Shown here in pieces: positions 21,331 to 32,749 of a DNA stretch of 64,000 bases. This stretch comes from Rosellinia necatrix. Taxonomy: Eukaryota > Ascomycota > Sordariomycetes > Xylariales > Xylariaceae. Location: NCBI GenBank assembly GCA_021209875.1, contig JAGYVD010000005.1:2356001-2420000 (forward strand), read 5' to 3'. The notes beneath the pieces were generated by a model that saw nothing but the letters and a program-made list of their open reading frames with translations, had not been told where the DNA came from and ran no database searches. The position numbers and the translations under genes were made by a program. The number at the start of each line of letters is the position of its first letter. Within the stretch, counting starts at the first letter, position 1.

Positions 21331-24027
21331 TCACATCAAAATGCAATCCCTGTCTTTCCCAGAACTGTTCGAGGCGCCACCAGCAGCAACAGAGGGTGTA
21401 GGTTGACGCGGTCGGCTCGGCGTACTCGGTCCGGGATTAGCTTGGCTTCGTAAAGTCGAGCTTCTCCTGGGATTTTGATTCCTTAAATCACTTTCCGGGT
21501 GACTGGGATGACCGGCCGGAGGCAGATATGGAGTCGACCTTGCGGCTTGTTCGTAACTTGGGGGAGCCTCCTCTGAGCTATCTTCCGTAGGCCGATGAGT
21601 CCTAGGAGGAATCAGTGACCGCACTTGTTGCACCGGTCTTCCACCCCGGGCCTGCGCTATCCCTCTCGCTGGCTGGTTAGCCGAGCTACCCCTAGGGGGT
21701 GGCAGACTATGAATGCTGCCTCGGCTTGTGCTGCTAATGGAGCCACCACGAGTTCGAGATCCGTTACGATCCCCATCCCTTCCCTGTTGCTCAATGAATT
21801 GTTCTGATAGGCGACTCTCCCGGCGTCTCGCAGCTTGCTCCGCGCGATGCCTTTCCTCCTCCTCCTCCTGAAGTTGTAGGGCCAGAGCCAAATCCCTATC
21901 TTCCTGCTCATGTTGCGGCGAAAGCGGCGTGGTAACTGACAAGGGCTCACTTTGCCTACTACCGCGTGATCGTCTATTATGTACTGTCTGCCAGCCACTT
22001 CCATTAGATGTGGCGACCTCGCTCCCTACTCGTTGGGGATGGTTACCACCAACGACACGGAAGTCCCCCGGAAAGAATTCTGCTCGCTCGCCCCTAACAT
22101 CGGCAAGCGATTCCCATACTACTTCATCGTGAGTATAATAGCCAGCATCCGTAACAAGCGTAAACAATTGGAGAGTCTGAGGGTGACGATATAATGTAGA
22201 AAAGTGATCGTTACGGAAGAGGATTGACACTTCTCCAGGTTTGATAGATTTAGTGATAATATCGAGGCCTGAATGTGTCAACTGTGTTGCTGTTGTGGAA
22301 AGGAACGATTTAATGGTAATAATATCTTGATACAATTGCTGCTCTTCTTCTGTAAGCCCTGTTTCCGAATTACTAAACTTATGTTCAAGCTCTTCTTCGT
22401 GAAATAGCAGGTTTTGGGCATCGTCATATGAAGAAGCACGCGCCTTCAACGCGTTGTATGCATCATCATCGCTTGGAGGGAGCCAGCCATGAATTAATGG
22501 AATCTTAAACGTAGCATAAAGCTCCATATCTCTAGTGTTTTCGAACGTCCCGGGAAGGCTGCTATCTGGGCGAGATGGATAATCATGGGACTTTGAGGTC
22601 TGTTTAAGGGCAGCTATACTTTCGGGGGCAGGTATGAAACGCGGGTTCACGTTCATCCCGGTGTGTAGCCCTTGCAGAAAAGCGTACAGCTCTGACATAT
22701 CCGGGAGGGGTGTGTTTGCTTCCGTGTGCCGAAAGGACATTAGCTCATCCACTACTACGTCTAGTAGGAACTTGAGGCTAATCTGTTCACGAGATCCAAG
22801 TGCCTCAACCAAGTTCGTGTTGGCCTGATCGGCAGGTGTCGTCAAGGTCAGCGCGTTCACCAGGGCGACCAATGGACAGGGGCCGTTAGCGTTCTGGACG
22901 AGAATGGGTGATTTCCGAGGGTTTCTAGTTGTCTTTGAATCGTACCAGGTAATATTCTTGATCTGATACGTCTCTGACTTCACATTACTTGACGATTGAC
23001 GACGCGGAGGCTGCGGAGGTGGGGCTTCCACCGACGTCCTAGGCGGTAACGACGGTGCCTCTTCGGTCTTGGGGATCGCTACTTCTTTGGTGGTATCATT
23101 GTCCGCGTCCGCATCCGCGAAATTCTCCCAGGTGCTCTGTTTAGAGAGGTTACCTGGGACAGGCTCCGATGTGGATTCATGCTCAACTAAATTCCAACCA
23201 TCGATGGTCTCGGATGTAATTTCCAAAGGAACTGCAGGGAGCTTGCCCCTATTGCCAGAATTCTCTTTTTCCCAAGCGTTTTCACTGCCTAAAATATCAT
23301 TGGCAGCCGTGGGATTGGTGGGCGCGGAGCTAGAGGATGGTACTGACTCGGCGTTGCTGATAGATGGAGTGAGGGCCAAGCCAGGAGGGGTGGGCTTGGG
23401 TTGAGGCCCAGAATCCCAAACGTTTTCGTCATTGTCCTGACCAAGGAGCGACGGGGGCGTCCGCGCAGAGCCAGAATCGCTCTTCCCACTCAGAGCTGGC
23501 TGCCATGGGTTGGTTCCATGGGCCAGGGGCTCGTCAATCTGGGGTAGCGAGAAGACTTCGGCTGGTGACACCGAGGCAATTGCGGGCCCCTCGTTAGACC
23601 TTTGGTTAGAATCAAGTGCTTCTGATGAGCTCTGTAAAGGTTTACGCTTAAACGGGTTCGTTTCGGATCGCGCGACACCAGGGCGCAAGACATTCGGGAC
23701 ATCTCCCGGTATGGCCTGTGGCTCGTCACCGACAGGAATATTCACCAGCGTCTCAACGTCATCCCATGGGTTTGGCTCCTTTTGCTCACGGGGAGGATCC
23801 ATAGCAGCACCGCCGGGTCGCAGCGGGATTGGAACCTGTCGGGATACATCGGTGCTTTCGGTTTCGTCATCTTGGCCATAAGCCGCGGACGGCTGCCCCT
23901 GTGTGCCCCATATCCGCTCCGAGTCGACTTCCGAATCAGTAGCTGACCACACTTCTATGCGGGGAGGCTCAACGGCGTTGGTGTCGTCGACAGAGGGGCT
24001 TTCAGGTAGTGGCTTTCGTGTCACCAT
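21331..24027 (-). CDS. MINDY-type (FAM63) deubiquitinase with ubiquitin-interacting tail and C-terminal CILM
   Basis: Single exon, 898 aa from MVTRKPLPES at 24027; an in-frame upstream ATG at 24132 adds a 35-residue leader containing TPS repeats and is less likely. MINDY enzymes trim K48-linked polyubiquitin. Seen: NITWYDSK, then the catalytic segment NGPCPLVALVNALTL with the nucleophile Cys near residue 380, DELMSFR, the catalytic His in FRNDHFSTLYRH, and VVWESL. After the domain an acidic helix DLALALQLQEEEEERHR matches a MIU/UIM ubiquitin-binding helix. The protein ends in DRDCILM, where CILM fits a CaaX prenylation box, suggesting membrane anchoring. The N-terminal third is low-complexity, Pro/Ser/Asp-rich and probably disordered. 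Confidence 0.92.
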   Translation of the reverse strand: MVTRKPLPESPSVDDTNAVEPPRIEVWSATDSEVDSERIWGTQGQPSAAYGQDDETESTDVSRQVPIPLRPGGAAMDPPREQKEPNPWDDVETLVNIPVGDEPQAIPGDVPNVLRPGVARSETNPFKRKPLQSSSEALDSNQRSNEGPAIASVSPAEVFSLPQIDEPLAHGTNPWQPALSGKSDSGSARTPPSLLGQDNDENVWDSGPQPKPTPPGLALTPSISNAESVPSSSSAPTNPTAANDILGSENAWEKENSGNRGKLPAVPLEITSETIDGWNLVEHESTSEPVPGNLSKQSTWENFADADADNDTTKEVAIPKTEEAPSLPPRTSVEAPPPQPPRRQSSSNVKSETYQIKNITWYDSKTTRNPRKSPILVQNANGPCPLVALVNALTLTTPADQANTNLVEALGSREQISLKFLLDVVVDELMSFRHTEANTPLPDMSELYAFLQGLHTGMNVNPRFIPAPESIAALKQTSKSHDYPSRPDSSLPGTFENTRDMELYATFKIPLIHGWLPPSDDDAYNALKARASSYDDAQNLLFHEEELEHKFSNSETGLTEEEQQLYQDIITIKSFLSTTATQLTHSGLDIITKSIKPGEVSILFRNDHFSTLYRHPQTLQLFTLVTDAGYYTHDEVVWESLADVRGERAEFFPGDFRVVGGNHPQRVGSEVATSNGSGWQTVHNRRSRGSRQSEPLSVTTPLSPQHEQEDRDLALALQLQEEEEERHRAEQAARRRESRLSEQFIEQQGRDGDRNGSRTRGGSISSTSRGSIHSLPPPRGSSANQPARGIAQARGGRPVQQVRSLIPPRTHRPTEDSSEEAPPSYEQAARSTPYLPPAGHPSHPESDLRNQNPRRSSTLRSQANPGPSTPSRPRQPTPSVAAGGASNSSGKDRDCILM

Positions 24028-24035
24028 AGTGGAAG

Positions 24036-24081
24036 ACAGAGTGGATGGCGTGGATGGCGTGGATGGCGTAGATGGCGTAGA
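24036..24081. repeat. 9-nt tandem repeat upstream of the MINDY start
   Basis: About five copies of a GATGGCGTG/A nonamer. Read on the minus strand in the deubiquitinase frame they encode TPS units, so the tract lies in the 5' UTR or in an alternative N-terminus. Confidence 0.8.
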
Positions 24082-24132
24082 TGGCGGAGGAAAAGACACG
24101 GATGCGATGGATTTTGGGAAGCAAATAAACAA

Positions 24133-25705
24133 GTAGCCGCGGTTCTATTAGATGCACGACCACCAGGATAGTGTCGACATTGGGCGACTCGAACGGAACA
24201 GCGAGTCACTCAGATCCAACAAACAAACAGAGTAGGTGCTCGGCGATTGCATTCATCTATCAGCGCTGAAGGCCTGTTTCAGCTAGGGGAGAGCAGAGAG
24301 CAAGGGCAGAGAGCGAGGGCAGAGAGCGAAGACAGAGAACGAAGGCAGCGAGTGAGAGCAGATAGCCTGAGGTACAGTATGAGGGAACCTGGATAGGTTG
24401 CGTCATCAGTGGGCAAGGCGCTGAGATACCGCCTGGATACCGGTAGTGTGGGCAGCTGGGCTGGGGCTGTGGGCAGGCTACTCCGATTCCCGTGCTGAGG
24501 TTGGGGGGAATTATAGGAAAATGCTACTACAAGTATGAAGAAGAATGCAAAACACGGGCTATGAAAAGATAGAAGCAGCTTCGTGGTACTACATACCTAA
24601 TTGAAGACAGTAGGTAGGTAGGTAAGTAGGTAGGCAACTACTTAGTGTAGATATGACAGGTGGAGACAACGGGGGAAGCTTAACCTCTTCAACTTTACGC
24701 CACTAGGCAGACGAGCCAGCATGTTAGACTTGGAAGCAAGGTAGCTTGCTGATGTTTACCCACGGCTGTTGTACCTTACAACCTTGTATCTGCTACAAAC
24801 CTGGATGCACTCTTGGCAGTTGCACTGTTCACTTGGTTGCGCGAGGTGCAAGGTAGGCAGGGCAGGTACCTAGGTACCTAGGGAGCTAACTATCAGGTAC
24901 TATCTACCTGATGGATATATAACTACGTACGTAGAGGCGAGACATAGGTATATAGTACCTATATACCGAGGCCTTCGTGTGGGGACATGATCTGTGGCAA
25001 TCCCGATAACGTCCAAATGGTGCGATCTCGGTTGTGGCTAAAGCTGGGAGCATTCTAATCCATGTTATCTTCTCTAGGCAGCAAGATTCATACATATAAT
25101 AACTACCTACCTACCTAATGCACAATGTACTTATATCTACCCCAAGATAAACACGGGAAATTCTACAAGTACAAAACAGAACAGCATCGGGTCAGGGCAT
25201 TGGCTGTTGCCTATGCGGTACTGTGCACAGTTACAACTACAAGTGCCACTGTAGTCGGTCCCAGTTATCTCAACTACGCACCGACAAAGCATTGACCCTG
25301 AACCACCTGGGTTGGTACACAACGGTAAATCGAGTAAGCATAACACATACTTTAGCTTATGATCTAGGTAGGTATACACCTAAACTTCGACATCACTTTG
25401 GTGTCAAACCCCTTCCCCCATGATATACTTTGATGGCCACCGAGAAGAACAAGTTGAATAAGTGCTGTAATTTATATTATAATAGCCAGAATGCCGAACC
25501 CACCGTCCCAGTCCCTCGGAGAGAAGCACGGCGTATTACCAGCTATGTAGGCCAGGAACCCGACACTGATCAAACGGAAACTTAACATCGCTATTTCGGT
25601 AAAAGCCCCGTAAAAGTTACACAATGGACCATCACAGAACTAATAGACATACAACTATATGATGTCGGTCTAGTAGCCTATATGCGGGCCCAAGGCTGCT
25701 TTTGA
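24133..25705. repeat. Intergenic with GCAGAGAGC and AGGT repeats
   Basis: No gene supported. 24285-24362 is an imperfect tandem repeat of a 14-15-nt GGCAGAGAGCGA-like unit in the MINDY promoter. TACCTAGGTA-type tracts lie at about 24605-24650, 24860-24910 and 25085-25115. Confidence 0.75.
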
Positions 25706-26961
25706 TCAAACAATTTGATCGAAATTATAAGCATTACCAAAAGCCCGGTTAAGATATCCACCAATGGCCTGCTGTTTTGATACCCAGCGAATGGGAATCT
25801 CGAGACCAAGCTCGCCTTGAGACTCTAACCCCTCGAGAATGGGTTTGACATCTCCCGCAAATTCGAGCTTCATGGGGTTCCGGTACCAACTGGCGAAGTG
25901 GATTTGAGCCAACATAACTCGCACCTCCCGGCTCATGTTCGGCATCCCAGCATGCCACAATCTCAGGTCACGTATGACAATACTCCCTTTCTTGATATTT
26001 GGTTGAACTGGTGGGCCGTGTGCTGCAACCCACTTCGCCAGGATACCTTCCCTAATCCGGCCGCTAGCTCGCTCTCCATGTGCCCCTTCCTGGGCTTCGA
26101 TGCTGCCAGTGCTCATGTGCGTGCCGAGCCACACTTCGGTCGAACCATTATGTGGTGTCATGTCTGCGGGAGCCGGGAGTTAGCTCGTATCATTCCCAAC
26201 GTCCTCGCCTTGCAGCTACGATATAGGAGACTTCGCAGTTGTAGACGAAGATAGAATCTGGCTGGTTTGTTTACTGTTGTTTCTCAATAGCCAGTTTGGC
26301 TTATAAAAAGAAAAAGGATATGAAAGGGGATTCCATACCCACCAGTGGGGTGTTAATCACTAGGGCAAACGGGTGCTCTGGGTAAGCAAAGTCGGCATCT
26401 GCATGTACTGGTTGACGTTGTGGCGAATCATTAGACGATGGCGGCACGGCGGTATTCCCGGAACAAAACGTCCACTTCGGCCGAGGCCCAAGTACGGAAG
26501 ACGTGATTTGGGTTGCGATAGGGTCTATTCAACGTATATATTAGTTACTAAACTTATAGTTTGGGACCGGTGACAACTTAACTTGTGAAGATGGATGGAT
26601 GAAAGTATTCCGCGTAAGGAGGTGCATCCTGCTGGATGTTGCCGGTATTATAATTGAATGGGCCATCCTTGCCGCGAGCTTGAAGAACCTCGGCATCTTC
26701 TATCATTTTTACGTTAAGGTGGTCCAGATGCGCATGCGGAACGACGTCTTCAACGACCACTAGACCATCTAGATGGACAGAACGCACTGCGATTTCGAGA
26801 TTTCTGTCACTGAGTCTCTTACTCTTGACTTCCTCAAGAGATGGACGGACGACTTGTGGTAATCGCTGTATTGAGAGTAGCCTTCGTTGAAGAGTAGACC
26901 TTCCACTATGAGCCAGGTGAGCGCGAAGCAAAACTCGGCCTCTGCAAAGTATAGTCGACAT
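25706..26961 (-). CDS. Phytanoyl-CoA dioxygenase (PhyH) family protein
   Basis: Three exons (26961-26583, 26524-26339, 26163-25706) give 340 aa. It is a 2-oxoglutarate/Fe(II) oxygenase-fold protein. Seen: an N-terminal AVRSVHLDGLVVVEDV strand region, LGPRPKWTFCSGN, the iron-binding HxD in QPVHADADF, DMTPHNGSTEVWLGTH, the distal His in DLRLWHAG, and the 2OG-binding Arg in REVRVMLAQIHF. The first intron (GTTAAG..TAG) joins IFT to NPIATQ; the second (GTATGG..CAG) joins TPLV to DMTP. Fungal members act in hydroxylation steps of lipid or secondary metabolism; the substrate is not readable. A Zn2Cys6 regulator lies 339 bp upstream on the same strand, hinting at a small co-regulated pair. Confidence 0.92.
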
Positions 26962-27300
26962 CTTAATGCGCTCCAATCCTAAGTAATTCAGAATCGCATG
27001 AGCATAATAATTCAGGCTAGGATGCGTTGTTTCGAGGTAAGAAGTCGTAGCTTTATAGACGACCTCCATAGCGAGGGCACAGGCTCGTCCAATGAGAGCG
27101 AAACCCGAGCTCGGCTATCATCAGACCTCCATGGTTGTTTTAGCGTCATAACACAACCGCCAGGCCCCTCCATGCCCCCCACCACTACCTGGAGGCATGG
27201 ATATCCGGCTTCATTTTTAGCGAGGGCATTGCTGGTTTAGGATATGTAAGACCAAGTATTTATTCAACTTCATGGGCCGGCGAAAGAAAGTAGGTCCCGG
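26962..27300. other. Spacer between regulator and PhyH gene
   Basis: 339 bp; it holds the promoter of the PhyH-family gene and the 3' end of the regulator. Nothing else is recognised. Confidence 0.6.
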
Positions 27301-29138
27301 TCACGATACAACCACGTCAGTTGCCCAATGTTGTTGCAATTCGGAAACCATTTTTTGAACCGGCCAGCCGGTACACTTCCTAGAGGCTAGAAGATGCCCC
27401 AACACTTCTTGTTGGAGTCCCTCGGTTCGTATATATTTTGCACCTACAAATTAGTCACTCATGAGCACGGTACGGCTGTTAGAGCCGACGTTGGGAAGAC
27501 CTTATGTGCAGGACTTACAGTAAGAAATAGGCCCAAAGGCATTCACTAAAACGGACGGCTCATTGGAGGCGAAAGCTATACCACAGACCTCAAGGCCAAA
27601 CTGCTCGAGTAGATCACCCTTCACGGTAAGTACACCAACAGGGAGGCCCATTCCTGAGGCGAGAAATAGTACGCTATTAAGTTGTACAGTAGTCTTGGCT
27701 TGTATGGCTAGTATAGCGAGCGAGACTAGACAATAGTGTCGTGATGCGGCTTAGAAGGGTTAGATTCCGGTTTAATTCAATTTCGGATGGGGGCATCGCA
27801 AGAGAGCGTGTTACCGTGGCAGGGTTTCAGCATATGTGCTGTTGGCAGGCCAGAAAAGGGGGGTACCTTAGCGCGTGAAAATGGTTCACAATGCGCAGGC
27901 AAGTCTGACAGCCAGCCTTTGATATATGACAACGCGACTTCCCAGTCATGGCCGGCCTTTTCGGGTGTAGGCCTAAACGCGGTATTGATGATACGTCCAA
28001 GAAGCAGGGATATTGCATTGAGGTGGTCTTGATCAGACGACACATTCCGAAGCTTAGGGATATGATCCAAGTCTATCTTGAGCGGGTAGTGCCCGAACAA
28101 ACTGAAGGTGATATCCTCGCGGAGGTAGTTCCAGAAGCCAGAGTGAAGAAGACCTCCGGAGGGATCATCAAAGAAGTTTCGTTGAAGTTCCGAGGCCAAG
28201 GAGTGTGACACCAGGGAGTATGCTCCCTTGAGATGCCTATTTGGGTCGTGGCCCTCTATGTAGGAGGGCCCATCAGCAATTTGGATCAACGTGAAGGTGT
28301 GGTGTGGTCCAGCTCACCAGCGAGGATTTCGTAGGACCTTAGCAGACAGGTGGTCGCGAGGGCAACGCCCTGCTCGATCAGTGGGTCCCCCGAGTCAAGG
28401 CTGATCAGGTGCCGGATGCACCGCGTGTGGTACATTTCGGCCACAGGCCGTGCCGATGGTGCCGTGGTCTGACTCACATGCATTGCAGATAGAGCTATCA
28501 CGGCGTAGAACAGAAGAGGCTGGCCCATAGCGACGACGGGAACTTCTGTGCTGAAAGAGCATCGAGCATCGCTCAGATCGTACCATAACGCGACATTATT
28601 AACATAGCGACGAAAGTAGCTTACTAGCTCGGGAGACCGGAGGGCCATTCGCGGATCTTCATCCAACGTTGAGCCCTCGTCTGCATACGGGCACGAGTTG
28701 GCACAAGTCAGACGCGCTGGGAGCGAACATACTAAGTAGTTAGAAGTCCACGACGAACCTAAATTCAAGATGGCATGGCACCCGAGCTGAGATGCAGGAG
28801 CTGGTCTCCCGGACCGGTCACAATAGCGCTGAGCTTTGGAGCATCGCAGGCAGATAGGGGAAGCCTCATCACCTAAGAGCACACGGGGACGTGATGTAAG
28901 CGCTTCAGTCGGGTTTAGATTTTGTTCGAAGTCGAGATGGCATTCGTACACTTCAGTTTACGCAGCCGGCAAGTATTGCTAGCGATATATCGAATCAGAG
29001 AATGGCCTAGCCTTAAACATTGCCGCCGAGAGTGATTGTTCTATTTACCAGGCTACGCGTGATACGCTGTCAATATTTGCTAGGATTCTGGTCAATGCAA
29101 TCGTGTAGCTTACCTGCGCTTTTATATTGTCGGGGCAT
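27301..29138 (-). CDS. Zn2Cys6 fungal transcription factor (5' end unresolved)
   Basis: Phase-consistent exons on the minus strand: 28978-28950, 28872-28318, 28255-27815, 27725-27519, 27443-27301. They read TCRLRKLKC | DEASPICLRCSKAQRYCD, a C6 binuclear cluster split by an intron, then a fungal-specific regulatory domain (SPELVSYFRRYV, FYAVIALSAMHVS, HDPNRHLKGAYSLVS, VLVNAFGPISYC) and a normal C-terminus ending TDVVVS. The first Cys codon of the cluster would be completed across an acceptor at 28979 (CTAG followed by C AAT ACT TGC). The best upstream exon (29138-29114, MPRQYKSA, donor GTAAGC) is one base out of phase, so either a small exon was missed or the gene has a 5' lesion. Probably controls the adjacent PhyH-family gene. 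Confidence 0.8.
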
Positions 29139-29796
29139 GGTACGATGTGGATGGGCGCACTTGGTTTGCTTATTATTATTGTTTTAGGTTTAATTCAATC
29201 CGTACCGGGCCATCTAGTGTATCAGGCAAAGTAGAGTTAACAATATAAGAGTCATTGAGGTCCTCGATGGGAGGACCGTGACATCAGAAACTGTCTACCT
29301 ACCTATGAAGTGCATATGCAGCACTCACTCCGCACATATATACATATTGCCTATGTAGCTAGCTATGGTATGCACCTTGACCTACCTACCTAGGTAGCTA
29401 GTGCTACCGACGCCAGGCCGTTATCGATACCTATCTACCTACCTACCTCCCCAGACATGTCGCATCCCCGGATTCCAATCCCTGTTCGTCAAGGGTGAAA
29501 CGGGTTAGGCAGGGAGACTTGGCAATTCTCGTCAGCGTCAGTCGCCGTCCACCGTCCTCCATGTCAACAGACGGAGCAAATTTTTGATTCAAGGGGGCAT
29601 TCTTTCCCCCTTCCCCAGACCAGACCCAGACTGTAGTGTCTCCTTACCTGACCCCACGAACTTATGCTCTTCCAATCCCTTTCCTCCACTTTCAATTAAA
29701 CATCGTGCTGCCAGTACCTACTTCAACAACCGAACCATTACATCATCGCGATCCTGGCTCATCTTCCTCTTTAGTCGTATTGTGATACCTCCTACC
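29139..29796. repeat. Promoter region with TACCTAGGTA tracts
   Basis: Between the divergent regulator and 5-alpha-reductase genes. AGGT/ACCT tracts lie at 29296-29450. A pyrimidine-rich stretch near 29600-29720 is the likely 5' leader of the downstream gene. Confidence 0.65.
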
Positions 29797-30712
29797 ATGG
29801 CCATCGTCGAGGGTTGGCTCCCCGCGAGCCGCGAGAACTGGGAAACATTGATGTGGTGGTGGCAGTTCTATCCACTTGTAAATCAATTGATATCGTGGCT
29901 GCGTTGTTTTGCAGTTGGCTAATCGTATTTTGCAGCTCGGCTCCTTGCAGTGGTTCTCGTCATGGTACGGCATGGGCAAAACATCCGTTGACAGCAGGCT
30001 CAACATACCTGGGCGTGTCGCTTGGTTCACGATGGAAGTACCCGGTTTCATCACTCTTCTCTACACCATGAGCACCTTGCCCACCCAGCACGGCGTCACG
30101 GACCTGCCGTGGCAGAACAAGGTGCTGGCTTCGTTGTTCGTCATGCATTACATCTATCGCGCCGTCTTCTTTCCCTTCTTGCAGCCGTCCATGTCTCCCA
30201 TTCACGTGCAGATCTGGGTGATGGCCATTATCTTTCAAGTCTGCAATGGCACCGCTATCGGTTGCTGGCTCGCCGCTTATGGCCCCACCACACAGGCGCA
30301 GTGGGAGGCTCAGGGCTTCTCTGTCATTCAATTCGGTATCGGTCTCGCTGTCTTTTATATTGGGCTGGCCGGCAACTACTTTTCCGACGAGGAGCTCCGT
30401 GAGATCCGACGAAGCGAAATGAAACGGCAGGAGAGGCTGAAGCAACAGGGCAAGACCATCGACAAACACTACGAGGTGCCCCAGAATGGTCTATTTAAAT
30501 ACATGCTCTTCCCTCATTATTTCATGGAGTGGGTTGAGTGGACAGGATATTGCATTGCCGGTGGGTTGGCCTTTACCCCTGCCCGATGCTTTCTGATGAA
30601 TGAGTTTTTCGCAATGCTTCCTCGCGCCGTCGCTGGTGGCAAATGGTACCGGGAGAGATTTGGCGCGGACAAGATCAAGGGTAAATACGTCGTCATCCCC
30701 GGAGTTTACTAG
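29797..30712 (+). CDS. Steroid 5-alpha-reductase-like protein (3-oxo-5-alpha-steroid 4-dehydrogenase family)
   Basis: Two exons (29797-29877, 29936-30712) give 285 aa. It is a multi-pass ER protein reducing a delta-4 3-oxo steroid or other enone with NADPH. Seen: N-terminal WWWQFYPL, MEVPGFITLLY, MHYIYRAVFFPFL, several hydrophobic segments, NGLFKYMLFPHYFMEWVEWTGY (the family signature of the C-terminal steroid_dh domain) and the terminal WYRERFGADKIKGKYVVIPGVY. The intron (GTAAAT..GCAG) has a second in-frame acceptor 12 nt upstream, so isoforms differing by four residues are possible. In fungi the natural substrate is not settled. Confidence 0.92.
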
Positions 30713-31563
30713 GACCGTGTCCCGTCCTATCCCAGTCGGCCGTTTTCCTGCATCTTGGATCTACAAAAGTTTAACCACACACTACCGTACACCTCCGGAA
30801 GCCAGATTTCACGTACTTGGCCATGTAGCTAGCCCTATTTCGGTCGGGAGTGATACCCTGGATCGAGAGTAATATAAAGAATAATGAGTTGTGAAACGCT
30901 TGGCGGATATGCAGGTCCAATGTTCATCTCTTAGGTGGTTCGACTATAAACAGGCGGATAACACCGATCGTAGGGCTGACTGCCTTCGGTTACCTCTAAT
31001 TGAGCGGCCGATCACATTAAATCTGACCTATGATTCGTCTGAGCTCATAATAAGCACCTATTCGGGTAAGTTATTCCGGTCTTTCTACTCAGCCACGCAT
31101 TTAACTCCCCTTTCTCTTCATCATTTCGTCACTGTTCATGAATTCTTCCGTTCCTCTGTTGCCAAGTCTGGTTTCTAGCTTTGAGCCCGTAGGCCATTGA
31201 CTTTTCATTGACAACTCATGAGAATCCGATAACATATTTCGTGTGTTAGGTGTTCGAATAAGCATTTCTATCTGTCCTGTAGTTAACCAGCCGCCTATAC
31301 CGTACATCGGTCTGAAGGTTATCACTCTGTCAAGCAGGGAAACCGACAGGCGCAAGGGATTCATCCCCATCTAGCCTAGTTTTACCACAGCCCGTTTATG
31401 AGTCTAACACGCTGAACAGCCCACACCCGACCACAGAAACATAAACAGCATTCCTTTCATTCCTACCCTCTCTCTATATTTCGGTTTTTAAGATCGGAAA
31501 AAAAAAAAAAAGGCAAGTCCGCCTAGGGAATCAGCAGTTCCATCACAAAGCCAACGTAAACTC
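30713..31563. other. Convergent 3' region
   Basis: No gene supported; short open frames lack domains. An A14 tract (31498-31511) lies just past the GH5 stop. Confidence 0.6.
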
Positions 31564-32749
31564 TCAAGGGGCGTATGACTTGAGCAACGAGTTGTAATAG
31601 CTGTATCCCTTGCCGCTCGGGGGCTCAAAGTTGAAGATGTAGTCCCCCCACCAGGGGCCGGCGGCCCACCAGAGGGCGCCCTGCCAGACGTCGCTGTTCG
31701 CTTGGAGGTGCTCGAGGAGGCCGCGGACGGCGCTCTCGCACTGGGCGTTGGCGCCGCCGGCGAACTCGCCGAGGACGCCGACCTTGTTGTTGGCGCGCAG
31801 CCAGGCGGTGGCACCAGCGACGCGGTCGGCGCCGATGGTGCCGGACACGCAGACGTCCGAGGTGCCCGAGTTGTCCGAGTCGAGGTACTGGTGCATCTCG
31901 TAGACGAGCTTGCCGGCAGGGTCCGTCAACTGCGCGAGGTTGCCGTTGGTCACGTTCCACGAGTGCGCCCCCGACCAGCTGTTGCCCTCGGCAAAGATGT
32001 ACTGCGACGTCGCCCCCGCGCCGCGGATCGCGTCGATGGCCGCCTGGTTCAGCTCCAGCACGAGCGTCTGGTCCATGTCGTGGTACTCGTTGTTGGTGTC
32101 GAAGATGACCTTGTCGTTAGATTTGAAGGCTGTTGCCAGCGTGGTCCAGAAGCTGCCGAACGCGGCCGGGTCGGAGATGACATTGCCGTAATAGCGTCCG
32201 AAGTTGTGTCTTGGGGGGTGCAGAGTCAGTGCGTGGCGTTCGTTGTTAGAACATCAAGTGCTTAGGAGCGATGAAAGACGCCCATGTCCCTATATTTTTT
32301 TATATTTTTTCCCCCTCGGCACCCCACGAAAATGGAACAGAAAATACGTACGGGTCTAGAATAGCTTGTGCGCCGTTGCTCGTGATGTAATTCACCGTGG
32401 CAGTCAGATTCTTGAGATAGTTGGCATCAGCCGCGCTTGTCATCTGGTTGGGCACGAGGCGCTCCATCGAGAAAGCCACGCGGAATAAGTTATAGCCATC
32501 GTTTATAAGAGTCTGTGATAGTTGGTAAGAATCTGCCCATCGAATGCCGGCCCCCGGCCCCCGGCCCCTTATATTCTGCCCCTTACCGATATGGCCGCGT
32601 TGTCTGGGAAATAAAAGTGTGTACCCCAGGTTCCTGGGTAATTGCCCTGCCCGAACTCGGCGACCGACAGGTTGATCCCGAGCCACTTAAGCTGCCCGGC
32701 CGCCGCGGCGAGGCCGACAAATGCGCTGTTGAGGACGAGGGACCGCATC
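31564..32749 (-). CDS. Secreted GH5 endo-beta-1,4-glucanase (signal-peptide frameshift)
   Basis: Exons 32749-32587, 32512-32352 and 32209-31564 code for a family-5 glycoside hydrolase of about 320 aa without a cellulose-binding module. Seen: [40 protein letters not shown], acid/base Glu in [21 protein letters not shown], nucleophile Glu in VLGEFAGG, and [17 protein letters not shown]. It would cleave cellulose or related glucans outside the cell. The ATG at 32749 opens a typical hydrophobic leader ([16 protein letters not shown]) but a GC-rich stretch at about 32697-32706 shifts it one base out of frame with the mature enzyme. No intron fits. The catalytic part is intact. Confidence 0.85.
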
